From the NCBI GenBank assembly GCA_964506245.1, contig CAZDKK010000001.1, forward strand, positions 124,001 through 188,000: a DNA stretch of 64,000 bases. Direction: 5' to 3'. Made by a program: the position numbers and the translations under genes. How positions within the stretch are numbered: position 1 is the first letter of the stretch; the number at the start of each line of letters is the position of its first letter. Positions 25,406-33,921 of this stretch are shown here, in pieces. The notes under the pieces are model-generated. The model saw nothing but the letters and a program-made list of their open reading frames with translations, had not been told where the DNA came from and did not search any database. The DNA comes from CAZDKK01 sp964506245 (GTDB taxonomy: Bacteria; Eisenbacteria; RBG-16-71-46; CAIMUX01; WJJG01).

Positions 25406-27052
25406 ATGACACCGGAACAGATCCACGAACGCCTGCGGGCGGCGCGCGGGGGAGCGGTCCTGGAGTACCAGGACGCGCTGCTCGATCCGGCCATCGTCGT
25501 GCGGCCCGAGCAGCTGCGCGACGTCTGCCGTTTCCTGCGAGACGAGCCCGACCTGCGGATGGACACCCTGCGCCTGCTGACCGGCATCGACCGGCCGCCC
25601 GAGACCCAGGAGGTCGTCTACCACCTCCTCTCGCTGCCGCACCGCCACGCGATCGTGCTGCGTGTGCGCACGCCTCGCTCCCAGCCGCGGGTGCCGTCGC
25701 TGCACGACGTCTGGCCCATCGCGAACTGGTTCGAGCGCGAGGCCTACGACTTGCTCGGCATCGAGTTCGAGGGGCATCCCGACCTGCGGCGGCTGCTCAA
25801 TCCGGTCGACTGGGTCGGCCACCCGCTGCGCAAGGACTACGAGCGGCCCAAGGAGTACCACGGCATCCCCACGAGCCGCGAGGAGGCCGAGGGCCGGCTG
25901 GTCAGCGCGGTCGTCCCCAGCATGCACGAGGCGAAGGCCGTCGAAGAGGACGGCTTCATGCTGATGAACATGGGGCCGCACCACCCGGCGACGCACGGGG
26001 TGCTCAACTTCCTGCTCGAGACCGACGGCGAGGTCCTGCGCGGCGTCCACCCCGACGTGGGCTACCTGCACCGGGGCCTCGAGAAGCTGGGCGAGATGAC
26101 GCCCTACCTCGGCACGATCCCCTACACCGACCGCATCGACTACCTGGGCGCGATGTTCACCAACCACGGCTTCGTGATGGCGGTCGAGAAGCTGGCGGGG
26201 ATCGAGGTGCCGCGGCGGGCCGAGTTCTGTCGCGTGATCGCCTCGGAGCTGAACCGCGTGGCCAGCCACCTGATCGCCACGGGCTCCATGGCGCTGGACG
26301 TCGGTGCGATCACGCCCTTTGTTCACTGGCTGCGCGAGCGCGAAAAGACCAACGACATCATGGAGTACATCTGCGGCGCCCGCCTCACCTACAACTACAT
26401 GCGCTTCGGCGGCGTCTCGCGTGACATCGACGGGCGGACGCTCGACATGATCCTGCGGTGGCTCGATCACTTCGAGCCGATGATTGACGAGTTCAACCGT
26501 CTGATCACGGGCAACGAGATCTTCGTCAAGCGCCTGGCCAACGTGGCCGTGATCGCGCCCGCGGACGCGGTCGGCTACGCCCTCGTCGGCCCCAACCTGC
26601 GCGCCTCGGGCGTCGACTGGGACATCCGTCGCGACGAGCCTTACTCGATCTACCCCGAGTTCGACTTCGCGGTGATCACCGGCAAGGGATGGCGCGGACA
26701 GATCGGGGACAACTACGATCGGTTCTACTGCCGCCTGCTCGAGATGATCGAGAGCATCAAGATCCTGCGGCAGGCGATCGACAAGATCCCGGCCGGAGAG
26801 GTGCGCACGGCCACGCCGCGCACCCTCAAGCCGGCGGCCAACGAGGTCTACACGCGGGTCGAGGATCCGCGCGGCGAGGCCGGCTTCTACATCGTCTCGG
26901 ACGGCACTGACAAGCCCTACCGGGCGCGTTACCGCACGGGCTCCTTCACCGCCCTGCCGGTGATCGAGCACATCGGCCCCGGCCTGATGCTGGCGGACCT
27001 GGTGGCGCTGATCGGCTCGCTGGACGTGATCGCCCCGGAGGTGGACCGGTGA
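25406..27052 (+). CDS. nuoCD: NADH-quinone oxidoreductase fused subunits C and D
   Basis: A single 548-residue polypeptide. Residues 1-165 correspond to NuoC (FEREAYDLLGIEFEGHPDLRRLL, HPLRKDYERP). From about residue 180 to the end is NuoD, the 49-kDa subunit lining the quinone cavity, with MNMGPHHPATHGV, DVGYLHRGLEKLGE and AEFCRVIASELNRVASHL. NuoC/NuoD fusion is also found in E. coli, but the order and spacing here are specific to this operon. The NuoD part lacks the NiFe-site cysteines of hydrogenases, as expected for complex I. GGAGCAGG precedes the start, and the stop overlaps nuoH by 4 bases. Confidence 0.95.
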   Translation: MTPEQIHERLRAARGGAVLEYQDALLDPAIVVRPEQLRDVCRFLRDEPDLRMDTLRLLTGIDRPPETQEVVYHLLSLPHRHAIVLRVRTPRSQPRVPSLHDVWPIANWFEREAYDLLGIEFEGHPDLRRLLNPVDWVGHPLRKDYERPKEYHGIPTSREEAEGRLVSAVVPSMHEAKAVEEDGFMLMNMGPHHPATHGVLNFLLETDGEVLRGVHPDVGYLHRGLEKLGEMTPYLGTIPYTDRIDYLGAMFTNHGFVMAVEKLAGIEVPRRAEFCRVIASELNRVASHLIATGSMALDVGAITPFVHWLREREKTNDIMEYICGARLTYNYMRFGGVSRDIDGRTLDMILRWLDHFEPMIDEFNRLITGNEIFVKRLANVAVIAPADAVGYALVGPNLRASGVDWDIRRDEPYSIYPEFDFAVITGKGWRGQIGDNYDRFYCRLLEMIESIKILRQAIDKIPAGEVRTATPRTLKPAANEVYTRVEDPRGEAGFYIVSDGTDKPYRARYRTGSFTALPVIEHIGPGLMLADLVALIGSLDVIAPEVDR

Positions 27053-28320
27053 ACTTCCTGCAGACCCTCGCCGACGGCGCCGCGCGCGGCCTGCTGGGCG
27101 TCGATCCCGAGCAGTGGCCGTACATGTGGATCGTCTACGTCGCGATGATCGTCATCGGGGCGCTCGCGACCTTCGTCTTCGTGGCGATCTTCGCTGGGCC
27201 GGTGACCTGGATCGAGCGACGCATCGCGGGCCGCATGCAGTCGCGCGTCGGGCCGAATCGGGTCGGCCCGCAAGGCGCGCTGCAGTGGCTGGCCGACGGC
27301 ATCAAGTGCCTCCTGAAGGAAGACCTCATGCCGCGCGGCGCCGACAAGGTCCTCTTCCTGATCGCCCCCTACCTGATCTTCACCGGCATGTTCGGGACCT
27401 TCGTCGTGCTGCCCTGGGGGGCGAACCTGGTATCGGCCGACCTCAACGTGGGGCTGCTCTACCTGCTGGCGATCACCGGGCTGGTCGTGGTCGGGATCCT
27501 GATGGCCGGCTGGGGCTCGAACTCGAAGTGGGCCCTCTTCGGCGGCATCCGCAGCGCCGCCCAGCTCGTCTCCTACGAGATCCCATCGGCCTTCGGTCTG
27601 ATGACGATCGTGCTCGCCGCCGGCACGCTGTCGCTGCAGGGCATCGTCCGGGCCCAGGGCGGATTTCCGTGGGACTGGTTCATCTTCCGCAATCCGTTCC
27701 TGTTCGCCGGCTTCTTCCTCTCGTTCACCGCGTCGGTGGCCGAGGGCAACCGCACACCCTTCGACTTGCCCGAGGCCGAGAGCGAGCTGGTCGCCGGCTA
27801 CAACGTCGAGTACTCCGGCCTGCGCTTCCTCTTCATGCTCTTCGCCGAGTGGGCCAACCTGTGGGTGATGAGCGCCATCGCCACCGCTTGCTTCCTGGGC
27901 GGCTGGCAGATTCCGGGCGTCACGCCCGCGATGATCGCGGCCTCGAGCGGATGGGCCTACGCCGGCTGGCAAGCGCTCTCGTTCGTCATCTTTGCGATCA
28001 AGGCCTCGGCCCTGGTCTTCTTCGTCATCCAGCTCCGCTGGACGCTGCCGCGGATGCGCGTGGATCACATGATGATCGCCTGCTGGAAGTACCTCGTGCC
28101 GCTGTCGCTGGTCATGATCCTGGGGGTGATGGTGATGATGGTGGTCATCCCCGAGCGCAGCCCGGCCGACTACGCGGTGCGCGGGCTCATGGTGGCGATC
28201 GGCGCGGCGATCGCGATCGCCTACGTGCGCCGCATCTGGATGGCGTTCGTGGCCGATCGAGACCTCTACCAACGCATGGAGGGCAAGGCGCTGTGGTACC
28301 CACCGTACCGCTTGCCCTGA
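27049..28320 (+). CDS. nuoH: NADH-quinone oxidoreductase subunit H
   Basis: The membrane subunit that forms the base of the quinone channel and joins the arms of complex I. The 423-residue protein has eight or more hydrophobic helices. It carries ERRIAGRMQSRVGPNRVGPQG after helix 1, LADGIKCLLKED, AEGNRTPFDLPEAESELVAGYNVEYSG in the central acidic loop and FVIQLRWTLPRMRVDHMM near the end. The start is GTG at 27049, overlapping the nuoCD stop. The protein is somewhat longer than E. coli NuoH (325), mostly through an extended N-terminus and an extra C-terminal segment. Confidence 0.95.
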   Translation: MNFLQTLADGAARGLLGVDPEQWPYMWIVYVAMIVIGALATFVFVAIFAGPVTWIERRIAGRMQSRVGPNRVGPQGALQWLADGIKCLLKEDLMPRGADKVLFLIAPYLIFTGMFGTFVVLPWGANLVSADLNVGLLYLLAITGLVVVGILMAGWGSNSKWALFGGIRSAAQLVSYEIPSAFGLMTIVLAAGTLSLQGIVRAQGGFPWDWFIFRNPFLFAGFFLSFTASVAEGNRTPFDLPEAESELVAGYNVEYSGLRFLFMLFAEWANLWVMSAIATACFLGGWQIPGVTPAMIAASSGWAYAGWQALSFVIFAIKASALVFFVIQLRWTLPRMRVDHMMIACWKYLVPLSLVMILGVMVMMVVIPERSPADYAVRGLMVAIGAAIAIAYVRRIWMAFVADRDLYQRMEGKALWYPPYRLP

Positions 28321-29006
28321 GCGGCGAGCAGCAACGCCGGCGCGGCACGTTGCGCGAGTACCTGGGCAACATCTACCGCACCGTGACCTCGATCTTCGAG
28401 GGGTTGAGCGTCACGATGAGCTGGATGTTCCGCCGGCCCATCACCGTCCAGTACCCCGACAAGACCGAGAAGCCGGTGCAGGAGATGCTGCCCGACGCCT
28501 ACCGCGGGACGCTCGAGGTGGACCTCCGCCGCTGTGTCGCCTGCTTGCTCTGCATGCGCACCTGCCCGATCGACTGCATCACGATCGAGGTCGCCAAGAA
28601 CGCGGAGACGGGCGAGCGCGAGCTGGTCCGCTTCGACATCGACATCGGGCGCTGCATGTACTGCGGCCTGTGCACCGAGGCGTGCAACTACGACGCGCTC
28701 ATCCACACCCCGGAGTTCGAGACGACCGTGGACAGCCCCGAGGCGTGCATCCTGCGCTTCGTCCGGCCGCCCGTCCCCGTGGCGAGGCACAAGCCGGGCG
28801 AGGGTCCGCCGCGCCGGCCGCGCGGATCGATCCTGCCCGAGGTCGTGCCCGAATACGGCCGGCGGCGGGGGGAGAAGGTCTGGCGCGGGAAGGCCGCGAC
28901 GCCGGCCCCGACCCCGGCTGCGACCGAGCCGCCCGCGGCGCCGGCCGAGCCGCCCGCGACCCCGCCCGAGCCCCGGGAATCCCAGGAGGGACGCAGCGAT
29001 GGATAA
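28293..29006 (+). CDS. nuoI: NADH-quinone oxidoreductase subunit I (two 4Fe-4S clusters)
   Basis: The ferredoxin-like peripheral subunit. It has two 4Fe-4S motifs, CVACLLCMRTCPIDC and CMYCGLCTEACN, preceded by the family stretch RRPITVQYPDK. The start is uncertain: GTG 28293 (inside nuoH) and TTG 28350 are both in frame upstream of the conserved helix REYLGNIYRTV, and neither has a clear ribosome site. The C-terminus carries an unusual tail of about 40 residues made mostly of Ala, Pro, Thr and Glu repeats (AATPAPTPAATEPPAAPAEP), absent from typical NuoI. In a complex without NuoEFG, this subunit is the probable entry point for electrons. The stop overlaps the nuoJ start. Confidence 0.9.
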   Translation: MVPTVPLALSGEQQRRRGTLREYLGNIYRTVTSIFEGLSVTMSWMFRRPITVQYPDKTEKPVQEMLPDAYRGTLEVDLRRCVACLLCMRTCPIDCITIEVAKNAETGERELVRFDIDIGRCMYCGLCTEACNYDALIHTPEFETTVDSPEACILRFVRPPVPVARHKPGEGPPRRPRGSILPEVVPEYGRRRGEKVWRGKAATPAPTPAATEPPAAPAEPPATPPEPRESQEGRSDG

Positions 29007-29517
29007 CTCGTTCGTTGCGGGCCTGATCTTCTACCTGCTCGCCGCGATCACGGTGACCGGCGCCGCGTGGGTCGCCTTCTCGCGCAGCATCGTCCACAGC
29101 GCCTTTGCGCTTCTGGCGACCTTCTTCGGCGTCGCCGGGCTCTACGCGTTCCTGGCAGCCGACCTGATGGCGGTCATCCAGCTCCTGGTCTATGTGGGCG
29201 GCGTGCTGGTGCTGATCCTCTTCGCGGTGATGCTGACCGCGCGCATCTCCGACGCGCGGGTGTCGAGCCCGGCGATGGGTCGCGGGCCGGGTCTGGTGGC
29301 GCTGGTCGTGGTGGCCGGCCTGATGACCTACGTTGCGGTGCGCGTCTTCGGCGGCGCGGAGCGCCCGGGTCCGGCGCAGCCCACGACCGCCGCGGTGGGC
29401 GACGCGCTGCTGAGCACCTACGTGCTGCCGTTCGAGGTGGTCTCGATCCTGCTCCTGGCGGTCCTGCTGGGGGCGGTCACGCTGGCCCGCGGCCGGCGGC
29501 GCGATGAGCAGGACTAG
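28999..29517 (+). CDS. nuoJ: NADH-quinone oxidoreductase subunit J
   Basis: A 172-residue membrane subunit with five hydrophobic helices. Family features include FSRSIVHSAFALLATFFGVAGLYAFL and DLMAVIQLLVYVGGVLVLILFAVML, where helix 3 has the flexible glycine-rich turn used in coupling. The start is ATG 28999, overlapping nuoI by eight bases, with AGGAGGG upstream. It precedes nuoK by nine bases, the usual nuoJ-nuoK order. Confidence 0.93.
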   Translation: MDNSFVAGLIFYLLAAITVTGAAWVAFSRSIVHSAFALLATFFGVAGLYAFLAADLMAVIQLLVYVGGVLVLILFAVMLTARISDARVSSPAMGRGPGLVALVVVAGLMTYVAVRVFGGAERPGPAQPTTAAVGDALLSTYVLPFEVVSILLLAVLLGAVTLARGRRRDEQD

Positions 29518-29526
29518 GAGGGCGCG

Positions 29527-29832
29527 ATGACGATCACGCTGGCCCACTATCTGACGGTCTCGGGATTGCTCCTGGCGCTCGGGCTCTACTGCCTGGTCAC
29601 GCGGCGCAACGCGGTCGCCCTGCTGATGGGGGTGGAGCTGATCCTGAACGCGGCGATCCTGAACCTGGTGGCCTTCTCGCGCTTCGGCCGCGGGCTGGGC
29701 GGCCAGGTCTTCGCGCTCTTCGGCATCGTGCTCGCGGCGGCCGAGGCGGTCATCGCCCTGGCGATCGTGCTGCAGCTGTTCCGCGCCTTCCGCTCGGTGG
29801 ACACGGCGCAGACAGCCGATCTGAAGGAGTAG
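29527..29832 (+). CDS. nuoK: NADH-quinone oxidoreductase subunit K
   Basis: A 101-residue, three-helix membrane subunit homologous to MrpC. The conserved GVELILNAAILNLVAFS segment holds the membrane glutamate implicated in proton transfer, and the second Glu lies in AAAEAVIALAIVL. Length matches the family (about 100). GGAGGGCG precedes the ATG; the stop is four bases before nuoL. Confidence 0.95.
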   Translation: MTITLAHYLTVSGLLLALGLYCLVTRRNAVALLMGVELILNAAILNLVAFSRFGRGLGGQVFALFGIVLAAAEAVIALAIVLQLFRAFRSVDTAQTADLKE

Positions 29833-29836
29833 CCGG

Positions 29837-32176
29837 ATGCACCTGCAGGCCTTCCCGCTGCTGTTCCTGATCCCGCTGCTGCCGGCGATCGGGGCGCTCT
29901 ACAACGGGCTGCTGGGGCTGCGCATGCAGCGCCGCTATGGACCCGCGGCGGTGCATCTGCCGGCGATTCTGCTGCCCTGGGGCTCGTTCGTCGTGACGGT
30001 GGCGGCGTTCGCGTCGCTGGCGGGCGCGGGGCACGGCGCGGCGCTTTACCAGAACCTGTGGGGCTGGATCCGCATCGGGGTGCTGCAGGCCGACCTCGCG
30101 TTCCAGATGGACCGGTTGTCGGCCATCATGTGCCTGGTGGTGACCCTCGTCGGCAGCCTGATCCACGTCTACTCGATCGGGTACATGCGGGGCGACCCGT
30201 CCTACTGGCGTTTCTTCTCCTACCTGAACCTGTTCATGTTCTCCATGCTGGTCCTGGTGCTGGCGGACAACTTCCTGCTGATGTTCGTCGGCTGGGAAGG
30301 CGTGGGCCTCTGCTCCTACCTCCTGATCAGCTTCTGGTACCACGAGCGCGAGAAGGCCGTCGCGGGCATGAAGGCCTTCATCGTGAACCGCATAGGCGAC
30401 TTCGGCTTCACGCTGGGCATGCTGCTGCTCTTCTGGGGTCTGGCGGCCGTGCCCGGCGGGCTGCAGAGCCGCACGGCGGCGGCGCACGAGCCGGGAGCGC
30501 CGCCCGCGCAGGTCGAGATGGCGGGCGGGCACGGGTCCCCAGCAACGGCGCCTCCGGCTGCCCCGGGCGGCCACGGGACCGGCGGGCTGGCCCTGGCGGC
30601 CGATGCGCCGCGGCAGATGGGCCAGGGAGCGGGCGCGACGAGCATCTCCTTCCGCGGCGTCGAAGAACTGCTGGCCGACCCGCACAAGCGCCAAGGGCTG
30701 GTCGATCGGCGCGTCCTGGGCATCAGTCTCGTGACGCTGGCGGCGCTCCTGCTCTTCGTCGGCGCCACCGGCAAGTCGGCGCAGATCCCGCTCTACGTCT
30801 GGCTGCCCGACGCGATGGCCGGCCCGACGCCGGTCTCAGCCCTGATCCACGCCGCGACGATGGTGACGGCCGGCGTCTACATGGTGGCCAGACTTCACTT
30901 CCTCTTCTCGCTCAGCGCGACCGCCATGACGGTGGTGGCCAGCGTCGGGGCGCTGACGGCGCTCTTCGCGGCCACGATCGGCCTCTTCCAGCACGACATC
31001 AAGAAGGTGCTGGCCTACTCGACCGTCAGCCAGCTCGGCTTCATGTTCGTCGCCGTCGGCGTGGGGGCCTACTGGGTCGGGATCTTCCACCTGATGACGC
31101 ACGCCTTCTTCAAGGCCTGCCTCTTCCTCGGCTCGGGCAGCGTGATCATCGGCTGTCACCACGAGCAGGACATGCGCAAGATGGGCGGCCTGCGCAAGCT
31201 GATGCCGGTGACGGCGGTGACCTACCTGATCGCCTGCGCGACCATTGCCGGGTTCCCGTTCCTGTCGGGCTTCTTCTCCAAGGATGAGATCCTGTGGAAG
31301 GCCTTTGACAGCGGCAACATGCTGCTGCCCGGCGGCGGGGTGATCCTGTACGCGCTGGCGGCGATCGCGGCGCTCGGGACCTCCTATTACATGTTCCGCT
31401 CGTACTACATGACCTTCTCGGGCGAGTACCGCGGCGTCCACGCGGGCGAGCACGGCGCCGCGCACGCCGCGAGCGGACACGACGCGCACGGCCACGGCGC
31501 CCACTCCGGTGTTGGGCTGCCACAGGAGTCGCCCCGCAGCGTCACAGTCGTGCTGGTGATCCTGGCCGCCCTGTCGATCGTGGGCGGCTACGTCGGCCTG
31601 CCCCAGCTATGGAGCCTGCCGAACGCCTTCGAGCGCTGGCTCGAGCCGGTCTTCGCCGGCTCCGAGCACCGGATCCTCTCGGCCGGGCATGGCCACGGGG
31701 CCGAGTGGGGGCTGATGCTCTTCTCGGTGGTGGTCGCCTTCGCCGGCTTCCTGGTTGCACGCGCCCTCTACCGCGACGCGCGCAACCCAATCCCGGGGCG
31801 GATGCTGGCCAGTTCCGACCCGCTGCTGCGCGGCGTGTACAAGACGGTGTACAACAAGTACTACGTAGATGAGGGATACAAGGCGGCGTTCGTGGATCGT
31901 GCGGTGCAGCTCTCCCGCGGACTCGCCTGGTGGGACACGCGTGTCATCGATGGGATCGTCAACCTCTGTGGTGCGATCGGCCGCGTCTTCGGTCAGATCC
32001 AGGGGTGGATCGACTTCGTCTTCGTCGACGGCCTGGTGAACCTGGTGGGCAGCGCCATCACGCGCGCGGGAAGAAGCTTGCGGCACATCCAGACCGGCCG
32101 CATCCAGTCCTATGTCTACAGCCTGACCGCGGGTGCGGTCGTGCTGGTGGTGCTGGCGTACCTGCTGGGTTGGTAG
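29837..32176 (+). CDS. nuoL: NADH-quinone oxidoreductase subunit L with His/Ala-rich insertions
   Basis: The largest antiporter-like subunit, pumping protons and carrying the long lateral helix. At 779 residues it exceeds the usual 610-650. The core is conserved (WEGVGLCSYLLISFWY, IGDFGFTLGM, GKSAQIPLYVWLPDAMAGPTPVSALIHAATMVTAGVY split over the expected helices, VLAYSTVSQLGFM). Two non-canonical inserts explain part of the excess: a Gly/Ala/Pro/His-rich loop at about residues 212-270 (GGHGSPATAPPAAPGGHGTG), and a His-rich loop at about 535-560 (HGAAHAASGHDAHGHGAHSG). Both fall between helices and are probably exposed loops. Part of the nuo operon. Confidence 0.93.
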   Translation: MHLQAFPLLFLIPLLPAIGALYNGLLGLRMQRRYGPAAVHLPAILLPWGSFVVTVAAFASLAGAGHGAALYQNLWGWIRIGVLQADLAFQMDRLSAIMCLVVTLVGSLIHVYSIGYMRGDPSYWRFFSYLNLFMFSMLVLVLADNFLLMFVGWEGVGLCSYLLISFWYHEREKAVAGMKAFIVNRIGDFGFTLGMLLLFWGLAAVPGGLQSRTAAAHEPGAPPAQVEMAGGHGSPATAPPAAPGGHGTGGLALAADAPRQMGQGAGATSISFRGVEELLADPHKRQGLVDRRVLGISLVTLAALLLFVGATGKSAQIPLYVWLPDAMAGPTPVSALIHAATMVTAGVYMVARLHFLFSLSATAMTVVASVGALTALFAATIGLFQHDIKKVLAYSTVSQLGFMFVAVGVGAYWVGIFHLMTHAFFKACLFLGSGSVIIGCHHEQDMRKMGGLRKLMPVTAVTYLIACATIAGFPFLSGFFSKDEILWKAFDSGNMLLPGGGVILYALAAIAALGTSYYMFRSYYMTFSGEYRGVHAGEHGAAHAASGHDAHGHGAHSGVGLPQESPRSVTVVLVILAALSIVGGYVGLPQLWSLPNAFERWLEPVFAGSEHRILSAGHGHGAEWGLMLFSVVVAFAGFLVARALYRDARNPIPGRMLASSDPLLRGVYKTVYNKYYVDEGYKAAFVDRAVQLSRGLAWWDTRVIDGIVNLCGAIGRVFGQIQGWIDFVFVDGLVNLVGSAITRAGRSLRHIQTGRIQSYVYSLTAGAVVLVVLAYLLGW

Positions 32177-32195
32177 GCGCGGGGGAAAGGGGACC

Positions 32196-33860
32196 ATGGA
32201 CTATCCGACGACCAGTCCACTGCTGAGCTGGATCATCTTCACGCCGCTGATCGGCATCGGGGCGATTCTGGCGCTCTACGTCCTTCGCCCGGCGCTGCGC
32301 TTCGGCCAGGTGGCGATGGATCAGGCCGCGCGCGCGATCGGCATCGGGGCCACGGCGATCGTCAGCCTGCTCGCCATCGGGCTGTGGGCCGGATTCGACG
32401 GCGCGAAGGCGGGCCTCCAGTTCGTCGACCACCAGGTCTGGATCCGCGCCTGGAACATCGAGTACTTCATCGGGGCCGACGGTCTGTCGATCACGATGAT
32501 CATCCTCACCGCCTTCGTCTTCCTGGTGGCGGCGTTTGCCTCGGTGCCTTGGCTGGGGAAGCTGGACGATGCCCATCACCCACACTTCTCGAAGCGGCGC
32601 GTGCCGGGCTACTGGATCCTCTTCCTGCTGCTCGAGCTCGGCGTGCTCGGGACCTTCAGCGCCCAGGACTTCTTCCTCTTCTACATCTTCTGGGAAGTGA
32701 TGCTGCTGCCGATGTACTTCCTCATCGGCATCTGGGGCGCCCCGCCGCGCACCGATCCCGACGGCCGGGTGCGCGGCGGCCCGTACGCGGCGATCAAGTT
32801 CTTCCTCTACACGCTGGCCGGCTCGGTGCTGATGATGCTGGCGATGATTGCGCTCTACTTCGCCTCGGGCCCGGCCAAGCTGGTCGACGGCACCGCGACG
32901 CAGCACACGTTCAACCTGGTCTATCTCACCGAGATGAGTCGCCAGGGGGTCTTTGGCGCCGCGGCGCCGATCCTGGGTTTGGCGTTCAGCAAGATCATCT
33001 TCATCGCGCTCTTCATCGGCTTCGCGATCAAGGTGCCGATGTTCCCCTTCCACACCTGGTTGCCCGACGCGCACGTGGACGCCCCCACGCCGATCTCGGT
33101 GATCCTGGCCGGCATCCTGCTGAAGACCGGCATGTACGGCCTGCTGCGCTTCAACTTCCAGATCCTGACCGATGCGATGCAGTGGGCGGTCTGGACGGTG
33201 GCCGTCTTCGGGGTGATCAACATCGTCTACGGCGCCTTCGTCTGCATGGCGCAGAAGGACCTGAAGAAGCTGATCGCCTACTCCTCGGTCTCGCACATGG
33301 GCTTCTGCCTGCTCGGGATGGCGGCCCTGACGCCGCAGGGGCTGGCAGGGTCGGTCTTCCAGATGGTGGCGCACGGCATCATCTCCCCGATGTTGTTCCT
33401 CATCGCCGGGGTGATCTACGACCGGGCGCACACGCGCGAGATCAACGGATTCGGCGGGCTGGCCGCGCGGCTGCCCGAGTACGCCGGTGTGACGGGGCTA
33501 GCCTTCATGGCCTCGCTGGGGCTGCCGGGGCTGGCCGGGTTCGTCGGCGAGGTGCTGGTCTTCCTCGGCGCCTTCGGCGCCCCGGGCGGGGCGCTGCGCG
33601 GACTGGTGGCGATCGGGGCCCTCGCGGTCATCATCACCGCGGGCTACTACCTCTGGACGATGCAGCGGATGTTCCTCGGGCCGCTCAACGAGAAGTGGAA
33701 CCAGCTCTGGGACATGAACTGGCGCGAGCGCTTCACGCTCTACCCGCTGGCGGTCGTCACGGTTGTGCTCGGCGTCTGGCCGACGCCGGTCTTCAACCTG
33801 ATCAACGGCACGCTGACGCACCTGCTGACGACGATGCCCGTGGTGACCTCGGGCTGGTGA
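32196..33860 (+). CDS. nuoM: NADH-quinone oxidoreductase subunit M
   Basis: An antiporter-like proton-pumping subunit of 554 residues with about 14 helices. Landmarks are FFLFYIFWEVMLLPMYFLIGIWG (with the key helix-5 Glu), KVPMFPFHTWLPDAHVDAPTPISVILAGILLKTGMYG, and KKLIAYSSVSHMGFCLLG. The ATG at 32196 has GGGGGAAAGGGGACC upstream; a longer in-frame start would add a Cys/Trp-rich leader without homology. It lies 19 bases after nuoL and 61 before nuoN. An extended region after helix 5 (APPRTDPDGRVRGG) is a moderate family variation. Confidence 0.95.
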   Translation: MDYPTTSPLLSWIIFTPLIGIGAILALYVLRPALRFGQVAMDQAARAIGIGATAIVSLLAIGLWAGFDGAKAGLQFVDHQVWIRAWNIEYFIGADGLSITMIILTAFVFLVAAFASVPWLGKLDDAHHPHFSKRRVPGYWILFLLLELGVLGTFSAQDFFLFYIFWEVMLLPMYFLIGIWGAPPRTDPDGRVRGGPYAAIKFFLYTLAGSVLMMLAMIALYFASGPAKLVDGTATQHTFNLVYLTEMSRQGVFGAAAPILGLAFSKIIFIALFIGFAIKVPMFPFHTWLPDAHVDAPTPISVILAGILLKTGMYGLLRFNFQILTDAMQWAVWTVAVFGVINIVYGAFVCMAQKDLKKLIAYSSVSHMGFCLLGMAALTPQGLAGSVFQMVAHGIISPMLFLIAGVIYDRAHTREINGFGGLAARLPEYAGVTGLAFMASLGLPGLAGFVGEVLVFLGAFGAPGGALRGLVAIGALAVIITAGYYLWTMQRMFLGPLNEKWNQLWDMNWRERFTLYPLAVVTVVLGVWPTPVFNLINGTLTHLLTTMPVVTSGW

Positions 33861-33921
33861 GAGGGCCGAGGGCTCCCGCCGCCGGACGGCTGGGAGGCCT
33901 GGCGCGAATGGAGGAGGAAAG

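Noticed and set aside
24740..26971. A 743-codon open frame on the minus strand
   Set aside because: Antisense to nuoB and nuoCD, with no recognisable domain.
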